Shown piece after piece: positions 29,958 through 38,839 of a DNA stretch of 39,074 nucleotides; within the stretch, counting starts at the first letter, position 1, and every line of letters starts with the position of its first letter. The stretch is from an uncultured Bacteroidota bacterium (lineage in GTDB: Bacteria; Bacteroidota; Bacteroidia; Flavobacteriales; Flavobacteriaceae): the NCBI GenBank assembly GCA_902560065.1, contig CACEKG010000009.1:1-39074 (forward strand), in the 5' to 3' direction. The notes beneath the pieces are model-generated. The model searched no databases. It saw only the letters and a program-made list of their open reading frames with translations, and was not told the origin of the DNA. A program made the position numbers and the translations under genes.

Positions 29958-32900
29958 TTATAAAAGTTTTTTGAAGTGGTATTTTAGATTTTGAACTATT
30001 AGAAATGTTGATGGAACAATTATTAATGTTAAAAATGTTGCAAAGCTTAACCCAAAAATAACAGTCCAAGCTAAAGGGCCCCAGAACATTACATTATCAC
30101 CACCAATATAGATATTGGAATCCCAATTAGTAAATAATGAGAAAAAATCAATATTTAATCCAATTGATAAAGGAATTAACCCTAGAATAGTTGTAATGGC
30201 AGTTAAAATAACAGGTCTTAACCTAGCAGCACCACTATCAATAATTACATTTATCAATTCTTTTTTTGGTAAGGTTTCCTCTTTTTTGATAGATAATTCT
30301 TCCTTTTTTATATCAATTAGAAGTTGTGTGTAATCTAAAAGAACAACCCCATTATTTACAACTATTCCAGAAAGCGAAATAATTCCCATCATTGTCATCA
30401 GAATTACAAAAGGCATTTTAAAAATAATTAACCCAAACAAAACTCCAGTAAAGCTCAAAAAAATTGAAAGTAAAATTATCAAAGGTTTTGATATAGAATT
30501 AAATTGAAAGACCAATAAAATTAGTATCAAACCTAATGCAGAGAGTAATGCTTTGGATAAAAATGTCATATTTTTTTCTTGTTCTTCTATTTCACCCGAA
30601 AACTTATATTCAATATTATTAGGCAAAGAAAAATTATCTAAAGATTTTTTAACTTTATTAACAACATCATTAGCATTATAACCTGCCAAAACAGAGGAAT
30701 ATAATGTCACGACTCTTTGCATTTTTCTGTGTTTTATAGCACTGAAAGAAGCTGAGTTTTCTTTTGTAACTAATGCTGAAACAGGAATTTCTTTGATCTT
30801 TCCAGAAGATTGATCTCTAAAAATTATATTTTGATTAAATAATGCGTTATTATCATACCTGTAATTTTTATTAAACCTCACATTTATATCATAATCTTCT
30901 CCATCTTTTCTGAAAACACCTGCTTTAGAACCAAATAATGAGGTTCTTAAAACTTGTCCAATTTGGGAAGCAGAAATGCCAAGTTCACCAGCTTTCTTTC
31001 TATCAACAATTAATTTTAAACCAGGCTTATTTTTATTAACATCTATTTTTAATTCTTCAACACCATTAATATTTTCTTTATTAAGAAAATCTTTCATTTT
31101 TTTTGCAGTGTTAATTAATCTTAGATAATCATTTCCTGTTATTTCTATAGTTATAGGATAACCAGCAGGAGGACCTTTAGCATCTTTTTCTACTGACAAA
31201 GAAATCCCTGGAAATTTTCCGATTAATTGTTTTTGGATTTCCATTCTTAGTTCCTCACTTGAAATACCATTTCTGAATTTATATTCTTTCATGCTAAGTG
31301 TAATCTTAGCTTTATTTGGCATTTCGTTTGTATTTCCATTATCTGTTTCAGGATTACCAGCTCCTTCACCTACTTGAGAAACATTTGATTCAACAAGGAA
31401 ATTAACTTTTCCATCACTAAACTTTGGTCTTTCTATTACTTTGAAAACTTCTTTTTCAATTTTTTTTGCAGTTAAATTTGTTTTATTTATTGCAGTTCCT
31501 TCTGGATACTCCATATATATCATAATTTGAAGAGGATCATTATTAGGAAAAAATTCAATTTTTGGAGGAAAAAGAACAAATAATATTAACGAAAGAAATA
31601 ACAGTAAAAAGGTACTTAATAAAAAAACATATGGCTTTATTCCATTTAAAGCAAAACTTAAAAATTTTCTATAATTTCCTTCTAACCAAACTAGAAAGGT
31701 TTTTTGAAATTTTAAAGCTAATTTTTTTATTACAAATTTATATATCCAGAACAATAAAGGAATTAAAAGCATTAGTGAACCTAAACCTCTTAGTTTTCCA
31801 GGACTAAAAATTAAGATAATTCCAATTAAACCTAAAATTAAAGTCAACTTCCAAAGTTTTTTTAATCCTATTTCTCTTTCACTAGTTTCCATAAATTGAG
31901 AAACTAACATTGAATTAAAAAATATTGCAACGATTAATGAAGAACCTAAAACAACTGAAAGAGTAATTGGAAAATAAATCATGAATTCACCCATTAATCC
32001 AGGCCAAGCTCCTAAAGGGATAAATGCTGCAATAGTAGTTGCTGTTGATATTATAATAGGAAAAGCTATTTCACCTATTCCTTTTTTTGCAGCTTCGATT
32101 CTATTTAGCCCCTCTTTCTCCATTAAACGATAAACATTTTCTACAACTACTATTCCATTGTCAACAAGCATTCCAAGACCCATAACTAATCCAAAAAGAA
32201 CCATTGTATTCATAGTATAACCCATAAAAGACATTATCATAAATGACATAAACATGGACATAGGAATTGCAAAACCAACAAATAAGGAATTTCTAAATCC
32301 TAAAAAAAACATTAGTACTGATACAACTAGAATTACTCCAAAAATTATATTATTAACAAGGTCACTAACTTGATTTAAGGTAATATTTGACTGGTCATTT
32401 GTGATTGTTATTTTAAGATTATTAGGTAAATTGAGTTTTTCAGAATTATCTATAATCTTTTTAATTTCATTGGAAGCAATAATTAGATTTTTACCTCCTC
32501 TTTTTACAACGTCTAATAGTATAGTTTTTTCTCCAAAAGATCTTGCATAGGAGGTCTTATCTTTTTCTTTAAATGAAATATCTGAAATTTCATTAAGATA
32601 TACAGGCCCTTTATCAGTTTTAACTACAATATTATTTAATTCAATAGGGTCCTTTATTTCCCCAATTAATCTAACATTTCTTCTTTGATTATTTGAAATA
32701 ATATTTCCAGCTGAAATTGTAGAATTTTCTTTATTAATAGAATTAATTATATCATTAAATGAAACCTTTGAAGCAGTCATTTTGTATATATCAACAGCTA
32801 CTTCTACTTCAAACGGTTGAATTCCTCTAATATTGACTTCTTTAACTTGAGAAAGTTGTTCAATTTTATTCTGAATTATTTCTGCATAATATTTCATTTT

Positions 32901-33392
32901 TTCTACTGGATAATCACCGATTAGGCTAATATTTAACATGGGTCTTAATTCGGAAAAGTCAAGTTCAAAAATACTTGGTTCAATTTTTGCGTTATTAAAA
33001 ACTGGCCAATCTGCACTTGTTGTAACTCCATCGACAAGATCTTTTGTTTTTTGTTTTGCATCTTCAATAGAAATATTCTCATCAAATTCAACATCAATAA
33101 TGGAAAAATCTTCGGAGGAAGTTGATTTAATTTCAACTAAATTTTTAACACTTTTTAAAGCATCTTCCAAAGGGATGGTTATTAATCTTTCTATATCTTC
33201 AGCTGTATTGCCTGGGTAAACTGTGCTTACAAAAACTTTAGTATCATTAATTTCTGGAAAACTTTCTCTAGGCATTGTAAAGTAGGAGGAAATCCCAAGA
33301 ATTAAAAAAATAGACATAATAACATAAACTACGGTCTTGTTATTTATTGCCCAATTTGAGATAATAAAATTTCTATATTTTTTTTTCTTCAT
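29958..33392 (-). CDS. RND-family efflux pump permease (AcrB/MMPL type)
   Basis: The 1144-residue inner-membrane pump begins with a first membrane helix (VVYVIMSIFLILGISSYFTM) and PRESFPEI, followed by porter-domain sequence (TVYPGNTAEDIERLIT). A membrane bundle contains GLGMLVDNGIVVVENVYRLM, where the proton-relay aspartate is kept and its neighbour is Asn rather than Asp. After the bundle comes an extra hydrophobic segment (residues about 515-565) common in Bacteroidetes RND proteins. A second porter half and a C-terminal bundle with LSGIVVNNGVVLLDYTQLL complete it. Substrate cannot be assigned; drug-type efflux (HAE) is more likely than metals. It is the last gene of the TetR-TolC-MFP-RND operon. 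Confidence 0.94.
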   Translation of the reverse strand: MKKKKYRNFIISNWAINNKTVVYVIMSIFLILGISSYFTMPRESFPEINDTKVFVSTVYPGNTAEDIERLITIPLEDALKSVKNLVEIKSTSSEDFSIIDVEFDENISIEDAKQKTKDLVDGVTTSADWPVFNNAKIEPSIFELDFSELRPMLNISLIGDYPVEKMKYYAEIIQNKIEQLSQVKEVNIRGIQPFEVEVAVDIYKMTASKVSFNDIINSINKENSTISAGNIISNNQRRNVRLIGEIKDPIELNNIVVKTDKGPVYLNEISDISFKEKDKTSYARSFGEKTILLDVVKRGGKNLIIASNEIKKIIDNSEKLNLPNNLKITITNDQSNITLNQVSDLVNNIIFGVILVVSVLMFFLGFRNSLFVGFAIPMSMFMSFMIMSFMGYTMNTMVLFGLVMGLGMLVDNGIVVVENVYRLMEKEGLNRIEAAKKGIGEIAFPIIISTATTIAAFIPLGAWPGLMGEFMIYFPITLSVVLGSSLIVAIFFNSMLVSQFMETSEREIGLKKLWKLTLILGLIGIILIFSPGKLRGLGSLMLLIPLLFWIYKFVIKKLALKFQKTFLVWLEGNYRKFLSFALNGIKPYVFLLSTFLLLFLSLILFVLFPPKIEFFPNNDPLQIMIYMEYPEGTAINKTNLTAKKIEKEVFKVIERPKFSDGKVNFLVESNVSQVGEGAGNPETDNGNTNEMPNKAKITLSMKEYKFRNGISSEELRMEIQKQLIGKFPGISLSVEKDAKGPPAGYPITIEITGNDYLRLINTAKKMKDFLNKENINGVEELKIDVNKNKPGLKLIVDRKKAGELGISASQIGQVLRTSLFGSKAGVFRKDGEDYDINVRFNKNYRYDNNALFNQNIIFRDQSSGKIKEIPVSALVTKENSASFSAIKHRKMQRVVTLYSSVLAGYNANDVVNKVKKSLDNFSLPNNIEYKFSGEIEEQEKNMTFLSKALLSALGLILILLVFQFNSISKPLIILLSIFLSFTGVLFGLIIFKMPFVILMTMMGIISLSGIVVNNGVVLLDYTQLLIDIKKEELSIKKEETLPKKELINVIIDSGAARLRPVILTAITTILGLIPLSIGLNIDFFSLFTNWDSNIYIGGDNVMFWGPLAWTVIFGLSFATFLTLIIVPSTFLIVQNLKYHFKKLL

Positions 33393-33397
33393 TACAC

Positions 33398-34573
33398 CTA
33401 ATTAATATTTTTAACTATCTGATTATCATCAACTATCATGGATCCTTCATCAATTATTGTATCATCAACTTTAAGTCCATTTAAAATTTCAGTTTTTTCA
33501 TTTGTGCTTTTTCCCAATTCAATAAAAACTTTTTTTGTTTTATAAAGGGATTTTTTTTCTGTTTTTAAAAGTTTAAAAATATATGGTTGTCCTTCTGCAT
33601 TTTCATTAATTATTTTAGTTGGAATCATTATTGCATTTTGATTATAATAATCCGTAATTAATATTTTAGCAGCTAAGTTTGGTTTAATTATATTTTTAAT
33701 ATTTTTTAAAGGAGCCTCTATTCTAAATGTTCTATTATTTGGGTTAATATAATTTCCAGTTTGATTTATTTTAGTTTTTTGAGATGAATTAAGAACTGGA
33801 ATTTTAACAATTGCCTCACTTCCAATTTTGATATTAGGCAAGTGATTTTCAGGGACTAAAGCCTCAACATACATATTATTTAAATTTATTATTCTTAAAA
33901 TTGGAGATACATAAGGGGTTAAAATTTGGCCTTTTTTCCCTTTAATTTCATCTATAATACCTTTAAAGGGTGCAATTATTTTTGTTTTTGATAATCTCTT
34001 CTTCATTTGATCAACCATTTTTTTTTGAGATTCATATTTAGCTTTTGATTCTAAATATTTAATTTCTGATCCAATTTTTTTATTCCATAATCTTTGGGTT
34101 TTTTCAAAGTTTATTTTTGAAAGAGAAAATTGAATTTTTAATGTTTCTAATTCTTCATTCAAACCAGAATCATCAATAATAGCTAAAAGCTGTCCTTTTT
34201 TAACTTGCTGACCTTCAGCTACATAAATTTCTTTTAATTCTCCAGATAATTCAGGGAATAAAATTAAATTCTGTCTTGTATTAACATTTGCTTGAATTTC
34301 AATTTTGTGATTAAATGGTTCTGAGGAAATTTTAATACCAGTAACTAACTGGACTTTTTGATTGTTAGTTGTTTTGTCAATTGAAAAGTTGATTTTTTTT
34401 AAATCTTCATTTAATTCATCTATTTTGTTAACAATTTTATTTTTTTCACTTTCTAAAAATTCAATGTTATTTTTTTCAAATTCTATTTTTTGATCTTTTT
34501 CCTTCTCATCGTTGCACCCAATATTAAAGAAAAATAATAGTAATAGACATAATGTTTTTTTATTCATTTTCAT
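33398..34573 (-). CDS. Efflux periplasmic adaptor (membrane-fusion protein), lipoprotein
   Basis: The 391-residue adaptor joins the RND pump to the outer-membrane channel. It has a lipobox FNIGC (C20) after a hydrophobic leader. An early coiled-coil stretch (about residues 35-70) and lipoyl half-motifs GELKEIYVAEGQQVKKGQLLAIID and IIAPFKGIIDEIKGKKGQIL bracket a helical hairpin. A beta-barrel follows, with VEALVPENHLPNIKIGSEA. The start may be ATG 34573 or the third codon ATG. The RND gene lies 5 bases downstream and the TolC gene 4 bases upstream. Confidence 0.94.
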   Translation of the reverse strand: MKMNKKTLCLLLLFFFNIGCNDEKEKDQKIEFEKNNIEFLESEKNKIVNKIDELNEDLKKINFSIDKTTNNQKVQLVTGIKISSEPFNHKIEIQANVNTRQNLILFPELSGELKEIYVAEGQQVKKGQLLAIIDDSGLNEELETLKIQFSLSKINFEKTQRLWNKKIGSEIKYLESKAKYESQKKMVDQMKKRLSKTKIIAPFKGIIDEIKGKKGQILTPYVSPILRIINLNNMYVEALVPENHLPNIKIGSEAIVKIPVLNSSQKTKINQTGNYINPNNRTFRIEAPLKNIKNIIKPNLAAKILITDYYNQNAIMIPTKIINENAEGQPYIFKLLKTEKKSLYKTKKVFIELGKSTNEKTEILNGLKVDDTIIDEGSMIVDDNQIVKNIN

Positions 34574-34577
34574 TTTT

Positions 34578-35915
34578 TTAATTGTTAATTAATGATTCAA
34601 GATTTATTTTTTTAACTATCATGTTTTGAATAGATTTTAAATAATTGTTCTGTGAATTATATAATTGAAGTTGAATTTGTCTTAATTCAAAACCAGTTAT
34701 AATACCTTCAAAATATTTAAGTTGATTTTTATTTTCTATGTTTTCAGCCAATGAAAGATTTTCTTGATAAGTAAAATAATTTTCTAAAGAAAGGCCATAG
34801 TCATTGTATGCAGCCTTTAATTCTAAGTCTATCTTTTCTTTAGTTTCTTCAAGATTTATTTTAGCTTGTTCAAAAGATAATTTAGCCTTTTGTGTTTTTG
34901 CTGATCTTGCAAATGAACTAAAAATTGGTAGTTTTATACTCAATCCAAATACTGAGGATCCAAACCATTTTTGTCTTTGGTCAGAAAAAGTAAACTCATC
35001 ATTATTTCCTGTATAAAAACCATTAATAAAAGCAGATATTGATGGTAAATATTTTGATTGTTCAAGTCTGTACAATAATTTTTTTGAATCTACATTATTT
35101 TCGGCAATTCTAACATCTATATTCTTACTGATATCTGAGGTTTTAGTATTTTCATTTTTAATCTGAAATAGTCCATCATTTATTATCTCTTCTAATGTAT
35201 TGCTTAAAAGTAAAAGATCTTCAGATGAATATCCTAATAGCAGCTTTAACATCCCCAAGGTTATTCTTTCAATATTTTCTGAATATCGAAGCTGAGAATT
35301 TACCTCAGATAATGTTAGTCTTATTTGCTCTACACTTTCTTCTTCATCAAACCCACTTCTAAATAGTTCTGTAGTCTCTATAAGATTTGATTCTAAACTA
35401 AGTTTATTTTTTTTTAAAAATTTAATATTTTCTCTAGTTAGTAAAACTGAAGAATATGTTGAAACAATATTTTTTTTGACTTCTATAATTGTTTTCTCAC
35501 GAAAATTTTTTGATTCTTCAAGAAATACTTTTATAGCTTGTAGACCAACTAAGTATGATCCATCAAATATTAATTGATCTAACTTAAGACCGGCATTTAT
35601 ATTTTGTTTTGTACCAAAGCTAACTTCAGCAAAATCTCCTTTATTACCTCCAAAAAATTCAGCAGGAATTAAAGAAATAGGTTGTTTAATAAAATTTTGG
35701 TAGTCAACAGATGCTTTTATTTGAGGCAAACCTGTTGCTATTGTGTTCCATTTTTCTTTATAAGCTTTTTGAACTTCAAGATTTGCAGTTATAATATTTC
35801 TGTTATTTTTAATTCCAATTGTTAAAGCTTCATCTAAAGATAGGGTTTCAATAGGACTCTTATCTTGAGAAAATAAAATAAACGAGGAAATTAAAAAAAC
35901 GACTAAAATTTTCAT
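34578..35915 (-). CDS. TolC-family outer-membrane efflux protein
   Basis: The 445-residue protein has a signal peptide (MKILVVFLISSFILFSQ) and two repeated long-helix regions typical of OEP/TolC. The first runs through SLDEALTIGIKNNRNIITANLEVQKAYKE and the second through the IAENNVDSKKLLYRLEQSKYLPSI repeat. The second half includes KLPIFSSFARSAKTQKAKLSFEQAK. It forms the outer-membrane channel of the tripartite pump. Its ATG overlaps the final base of the tetR stop, and the adaptor follows at once, so the four genes form one transcript. Confidence 0.93.
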   Translation of the reverse strand: MKILVVFLISSFILFSQDKSPIETLSLDEALTIGIKNNRNIITANLEVQKAYKEKWNTIATGLPQIKASVDYQNFIKQPISLIPAEFFGGNKGDFAEVSFGTKQNINAGLKLDQLIFDGSYLVGLQAIKVFLEESKNFREKTIIEVKKNIVSTYSSVLLTRENIKFLKKNKLSLESNLIETTELFRSGFDEEESVEQIRLTLSEVNSQLRYSENIERITLGMLKLLLGYSSEDLLLLSNTLEEIINDGLFQIKNENTKTSDISKNIDVRIAENNVDSKKLLYRLEQSKYLPSISAFINGFYTGNNDEFTFSDQRQKWFGSSVFGLSIKLPIFSSFARSAKTQKAKLSFEQAKINLEETKEKIDLELKAAYNDYGLSLENYFTYQENLSLAENIENKNQLKYFEGIITGFELRQIQLQLYNSQNNYLKSIQNMIVKKINLESLINN

Positions 35916-36517
35916 TAGCTATATTTTTGTTTATAGTTTTTAAGAAGAGATAAACCATTTTTTGTCGAAATTGCTCTTAAGTGATATTCAAAAAAATCTG
36001 TAATTAATTCATCAATTTTGTATTTATCTAATGGAAAAAGAGTGATGTCTCTAATACCTCTTAAACCATTAAAATAAATTCTAGTAATAAATTTAATTCG
36101 AATTTCTTTTCTAAAAAGACCCATTTTTATACCTTTTTTTAAACTTTCTTTAAACATTTTATTAAAAATTTTAAATTCTTTTTCTTTTAATTCATGATAT
36201 ATTTCTGGGTAATATTTTTGAAGTTGGTATTGAGGAGAAGTTGTTTCATTACTAAGGTGTTGTAATAATTCTTTCTTTATTAGATAAACTTCCATTATAG
36301 GATCTTTTGCAGATTTCTTAATTTCAATTATGCTATTCATCACTTCATTATATTTCATGCTAGTAGAGGCTCTAACTAACATTTCTTTATTTTCAAAATA
36401 TTCATAAAGGGTTTTTTTTGAAATACCCATTTTTTTAGAGATATCATCCATTGTAATACTTTTAAACCCTAATGAGAGAAAAAGTTCAGTTGTAATTTTT
36501 ATTATTTCTTTTTTCAT
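35915..36517 (-). CDS. TetR/AcrR-family transcriptional regulator of the efflux operon
   Basis: The 200-residue regulator has the TetR helix-turn-helix at the N-terminus: TTELFLSLGFKSITMDDISK then KMGISKKTLYEYFENKEMLV. An all-helical ligand domain follows. It is the first gene of an operon with TolC, adaptor and RND pump genes, so it probably represses that operon and responds to a pump substrate. The promoter box lies 11 bases before its ATG, so a repressor bound there would block its own synthesis. Operator symmetry was not clear enough to call. Confidence 0.92.
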   Translation of the reverse strand: MKKEIIKITTELFLSLGFKSITMDDISKKMGISKKTLYEYFENKEMLVRASTSMKYNEVMNSIIEIKKSAKDPIMEVYLIKKELLQHLSNETTSPQYQLQKYYPEIYHELKEKEFKIFNKMFKESLKKGIKMGLFRKEIRIKFITRIYFNGLRGIRDITLFPLDKYKIDELITDFFEYHLRAISTKNGLSLLKNYKQKYS

Positions 36518-36527
36518 TTTAAGGTTG

Positions 36528-36535
36528 CAAAATTA
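36528..36535 (-). promoter_or_regulatory. -7 box of the tetR-efflux operon
   Basis: On the minus strand TAATTTTG fits TAnnTTTG. The predicted transcription start is only about 4 bases before the tetR ATG (36517), a nearly leaderless message. A convincing -33 element at 19 bases is not present. Confidence 0.5.
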
Positions 36536-36621
36536 AACAAATAAACTTTATAAACCTAAAGAGTTTCCAAAGTTTTATTTCATTATTTCTAATTCAAATT
36601 GGTTATTTTTACGAAAAAATT

Positions 36622-37587
36622 ATGATTGATTTTTACAGAAAATCTTTTCTTAATTATTTAGATTCTCAAAATTTAACAAAGTCTAAATCAAATTTATATG
36701 AACCTATAAATTATTTATTAAACCTTGAAGGAAAGAGGTTTAGACCAATATTAACATTAATTTCTGCAGATTGCTTTGGGGGAAAAATAAAGGATTCACT
36801 ACCTGCAGCTCTTTCGGTTGAGCTTTTTCATAATTTTACTTTAATGCATGATGATATAATGGACTCTGCTCCTCTAAGAAGAGGAAAAGCTACTGTTCAT
36901 GAGAAATGGAATGTAAATGCTGCAATTTTATCAGGAGATGCAATGCTTATTAAATCATATGAGTCTTTACAGTATTATAAAAAAGAATTACACATACTGC
37001 TTTTTGAATTATTAAATAAAACTGCTCTTGAAGTTTGTGAGGGACAACAATTAGATATAAATTTTGAAACTAATGAAAAAGTTACTTTTGAAGATTACAT
37101 AAGAATGATTAAATTAAAAACAGCGGTTTTAATTGCTTGCTCTTTAAAGATGGGTGCAATTACAGCTGGGGCATCAAAAATTGATTCTCAATTAATTTAT
37201 GATTTTGGAATCATAATAGGACTTGCATTTCAAATAAAAGATGATTTTTTAGATATTTATGGAGATTTAAAATCTTTTGGAAAGAAAATAGGCGGAGATA
37301 TTATAGAGAATAAAAAGACAATATTATTTCATAATGCTTATTTAAATACTTCCACTGAAAATAAAGCTATTTTAAAAAAATATTTTTCTAATTCTTATGA
37401 GGGAAATATAGAAACTAAAATTAAAACTGTAAAACAAATTTTTACTGATTCTGGTGCAAAGTCAGATACGAAAAATTTAATAAAAGATTATTTAGAGCAA
37501 GCAAAAAGAAAAGTTAATGAGATTTCAATTCAAGACAAAAAGAAAAAGATATTGATAGATTTTGTTGATAATTATATCTCTTTTTAA
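36622..37587 (+). CDS. Polyprenyl (probably geranylgeranyl) diphosphate synthase
   Basis: The 321-residue trans-prenyltransferase has both aspartate-rich motifs: DDIMD at 77-81, within LMHDDIMDSAPLRRGK, and DDFLD at 207-211 in FQIKDDFLDIYGD, plus GKRFRPILTL near the start. The first motif has no two-residue insertion, and an aromatic residue (F72) sits five positions before it. Both features are associated with C20 (GGPP-type) products, although chain length cannot be fixed by eye. Its stop shares TTAA with the stop of the convergent lycopene cyclase gene. A carotenoid role is a reasonable inference from that neighbour. Confidence 0.92.
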   Translation: MIDFYRKSFLNYLDSQNLTKSKSNLYEPINYLLNLEGKRFRPILTLISADCFGGKIKDSLPAALSVELFHNFTLMHDDIMDSAPLRRGKATVHEKWNVNAAILSGDAMLIKSYESLQYYKKELHILLFELLNKTALEVCEGQQLDINFETNEKVTFEDYIRMIKLKTAVLIACSLKMGAITAGASKIDSQLIYDFGIIIGLAFQIKDDFLDIYGDLKSFGKKIGGDIIENKKTILFHNAYLNTSTENKAILKKYFSNSYEGNIETKIKTVKQIFTDSGAKSDTKNLIKDYLEQAKRKVNEISIQDKKKKILIDFVDNYISF

Positions 37588-38741
37588 TATTTAAATAAGT
37601 TTTTAAATAAAGCTTTGATAAATAAAATTTTAATAGACCAAGGAAAAGAATACATTATTTTTAATTCATCTATGAGATTTGTTTTTTCATCAAGGAAATT
37701 TAAGACTTTATAGGGCTTATTGTTTCTAAATAAACTGGAAAATATTTTATCACCTAAATGATTATAGTTATATAAGACATCGATTAAAATTAAATCATAA
37801 AAATTAAATCTAGACCTTAAATTAAACTTTGATAAATCTTTTTCTCTTTTTAAAAAATTAATTAATAGTTCAGTTTTATTTATTATATTTTTAAATGTGT
37901 AGCCTGAACTGGCTTTGGTCCATCCTCCAGCTGTACCGATAAATAAAACTCTTTCACTATTGTGTTTTTCAAAAGGATAACAAGTCATGGGAATAATTCC
38001 TTTTTCCTTTTCTAAAATTTTGTAAGAATTTATTCCTTTATTAGCCAAATATTGTTTTAAAACTTTTTCATATTCAGATTTTTTTAGGACTGATTTAGAA
38101 AATAAAGTAAATTCAATCAATGCTTCTTTAGATTTAAAAGGAAGGATGTATATAAACCTAGTTTCATTTTTTTGATTTATACTAAAATCCATTAAAGTAG
38201 GCTCATTTTCATCAAATAAAGGTTTTTCAGTTTTTATAAACCATCCTTCAAAATGTTGTTTTAAATAAGGAAATGAAGAGTTTTTTAGTATATCTTTTTT
38301 TAATATACTAGAAAAGACATATTTACCAAAAAATTTTTTGGTATTAGTATGAACAACAACTTCATTTTTGTCATTTATAATTTTTTTTACTTCTGAGTTT
38401 ATAATTTTTATTTGTTCATTTAATTTTAATTTTTCAAATAATTCTTTATAAAAATCACTCGACCTGATTGTTTTATATTTAAATGGGTTTAAATTAAATT
38501 CTAGATTGGTATTAAAGGATATAAATTTTGCATTGGTCCATGATTTAGAGACTAAATCATCAAACTTTCCATTTTTCCCCTCCCAAAAACTCCAAGTTCT
38601 ATCATTTAAGTTTTTGTTTTCTTTCTCTATTAATAAGATTTTTTTGTTTGAGAAGTATTTGTCATCTAACATTGAACTTGCAAGAATTAATCCTGAAGCT
38701 CCAGCGCCACAAATTATATAATCATAAATTTTTTCATTCAT
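37584..38741 (-). CDS. crtY: Lycopene cyclase (CrtY type)
   Basis: This 385-residue flavoprotein cyclises the ends of lycopene to give beta-carotene. The FAD-binding motif is CGAGASGLILASSM (residues 11-24), followed by LLIEKENKNLNDRTWSFW. A later TAGGWTKASSGYTFKNII is the CrtY-family signature. The last 90 residues are hydrophobic and aromatic, fitting membrane association. Other carotenoid genes (crtB, crtI) and a rhodopsin are not in the window. The gene converges with the prenyl synthase and shares its last bases. Confidence 0.93.
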   Translation of the reverse strand: MNEKIYDYIICGAGASGLILASSMLDDKYFSNKKILLIEKENKNLNDRTWSFWEGKNGKFDDLVSKSWTNAKFISFNTNLEFNLNPFKYKTIRSSDFYKELFEKLKLNEQIKIINSEVKKIINDKNEVVVHTNTKKFFGKYVFSSILKKDILKNSSFPYLKQHFEGWFIKTEKPLFDENEPTLMDFSINQKNETRFIYILPFKSKEALIEFTLFSKSVLKKSEYEKVLKQYLANKGINSYKILEKEKGIIPMTCYPFEKHNSERVLFIGTAGGWTKASSGYTFKNIINKTELLINFLKREKDLSKFNLRSRFNFYDLILIDVLYNYNHLGDKIFSSLFRNNKPYKVLNFLDEKTNLIDELKIMYSFPWSIKILFIKALFKNLFKY

Positions 38742-38751
38742 AAGAAGAAAT

Positions 38752-38759
38752 CAAAAGTA
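38752..38759 (-). promoter_or_regulatory. -7 box of crtY
   Basis: On the minus strand TACTTTTG fits TAnnTTTG, 11 bases before the crtY ATG (38739-38741). No strong -33 motif is seen at 19 bases. The divergent ZIP-gene promoter shares the same 98-base gap. Confidence 0.45.
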
Positions 38760-38792
38760 ATTAATTTAATTTTTTGATATTAAAATATTTAG

Positions 38793-38823
38793 ATTGGTTC
38801 TAAATATATTTAAACTAAATTTG
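38793..38823 (+). promoter_or_regulatory. Promoter of the ZIP transporter gene
   Basis: ATTG (38793-38796), a spacer of 19 bases and TAAATTTG (38816-38823) give a near-consensus Bacteroidetes promoter at the usual distance. Transcription would begin near 38830, about 10 bases before the ATG at 38840. Confidence 0.6.
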
Positions 38824-38839
38824 TAGACCACATTATTTA

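Noticed and set aside
36541-36578. Imperfect inverted repeat (ATAAACTTT / AAAGTTTTAT) as a TetR operator
   Set aside because: The arms differ by an inserted base, are about 20 bases apart and are very A/T-rich. It does not look like a usual TetR-family palindrome and may be chance.
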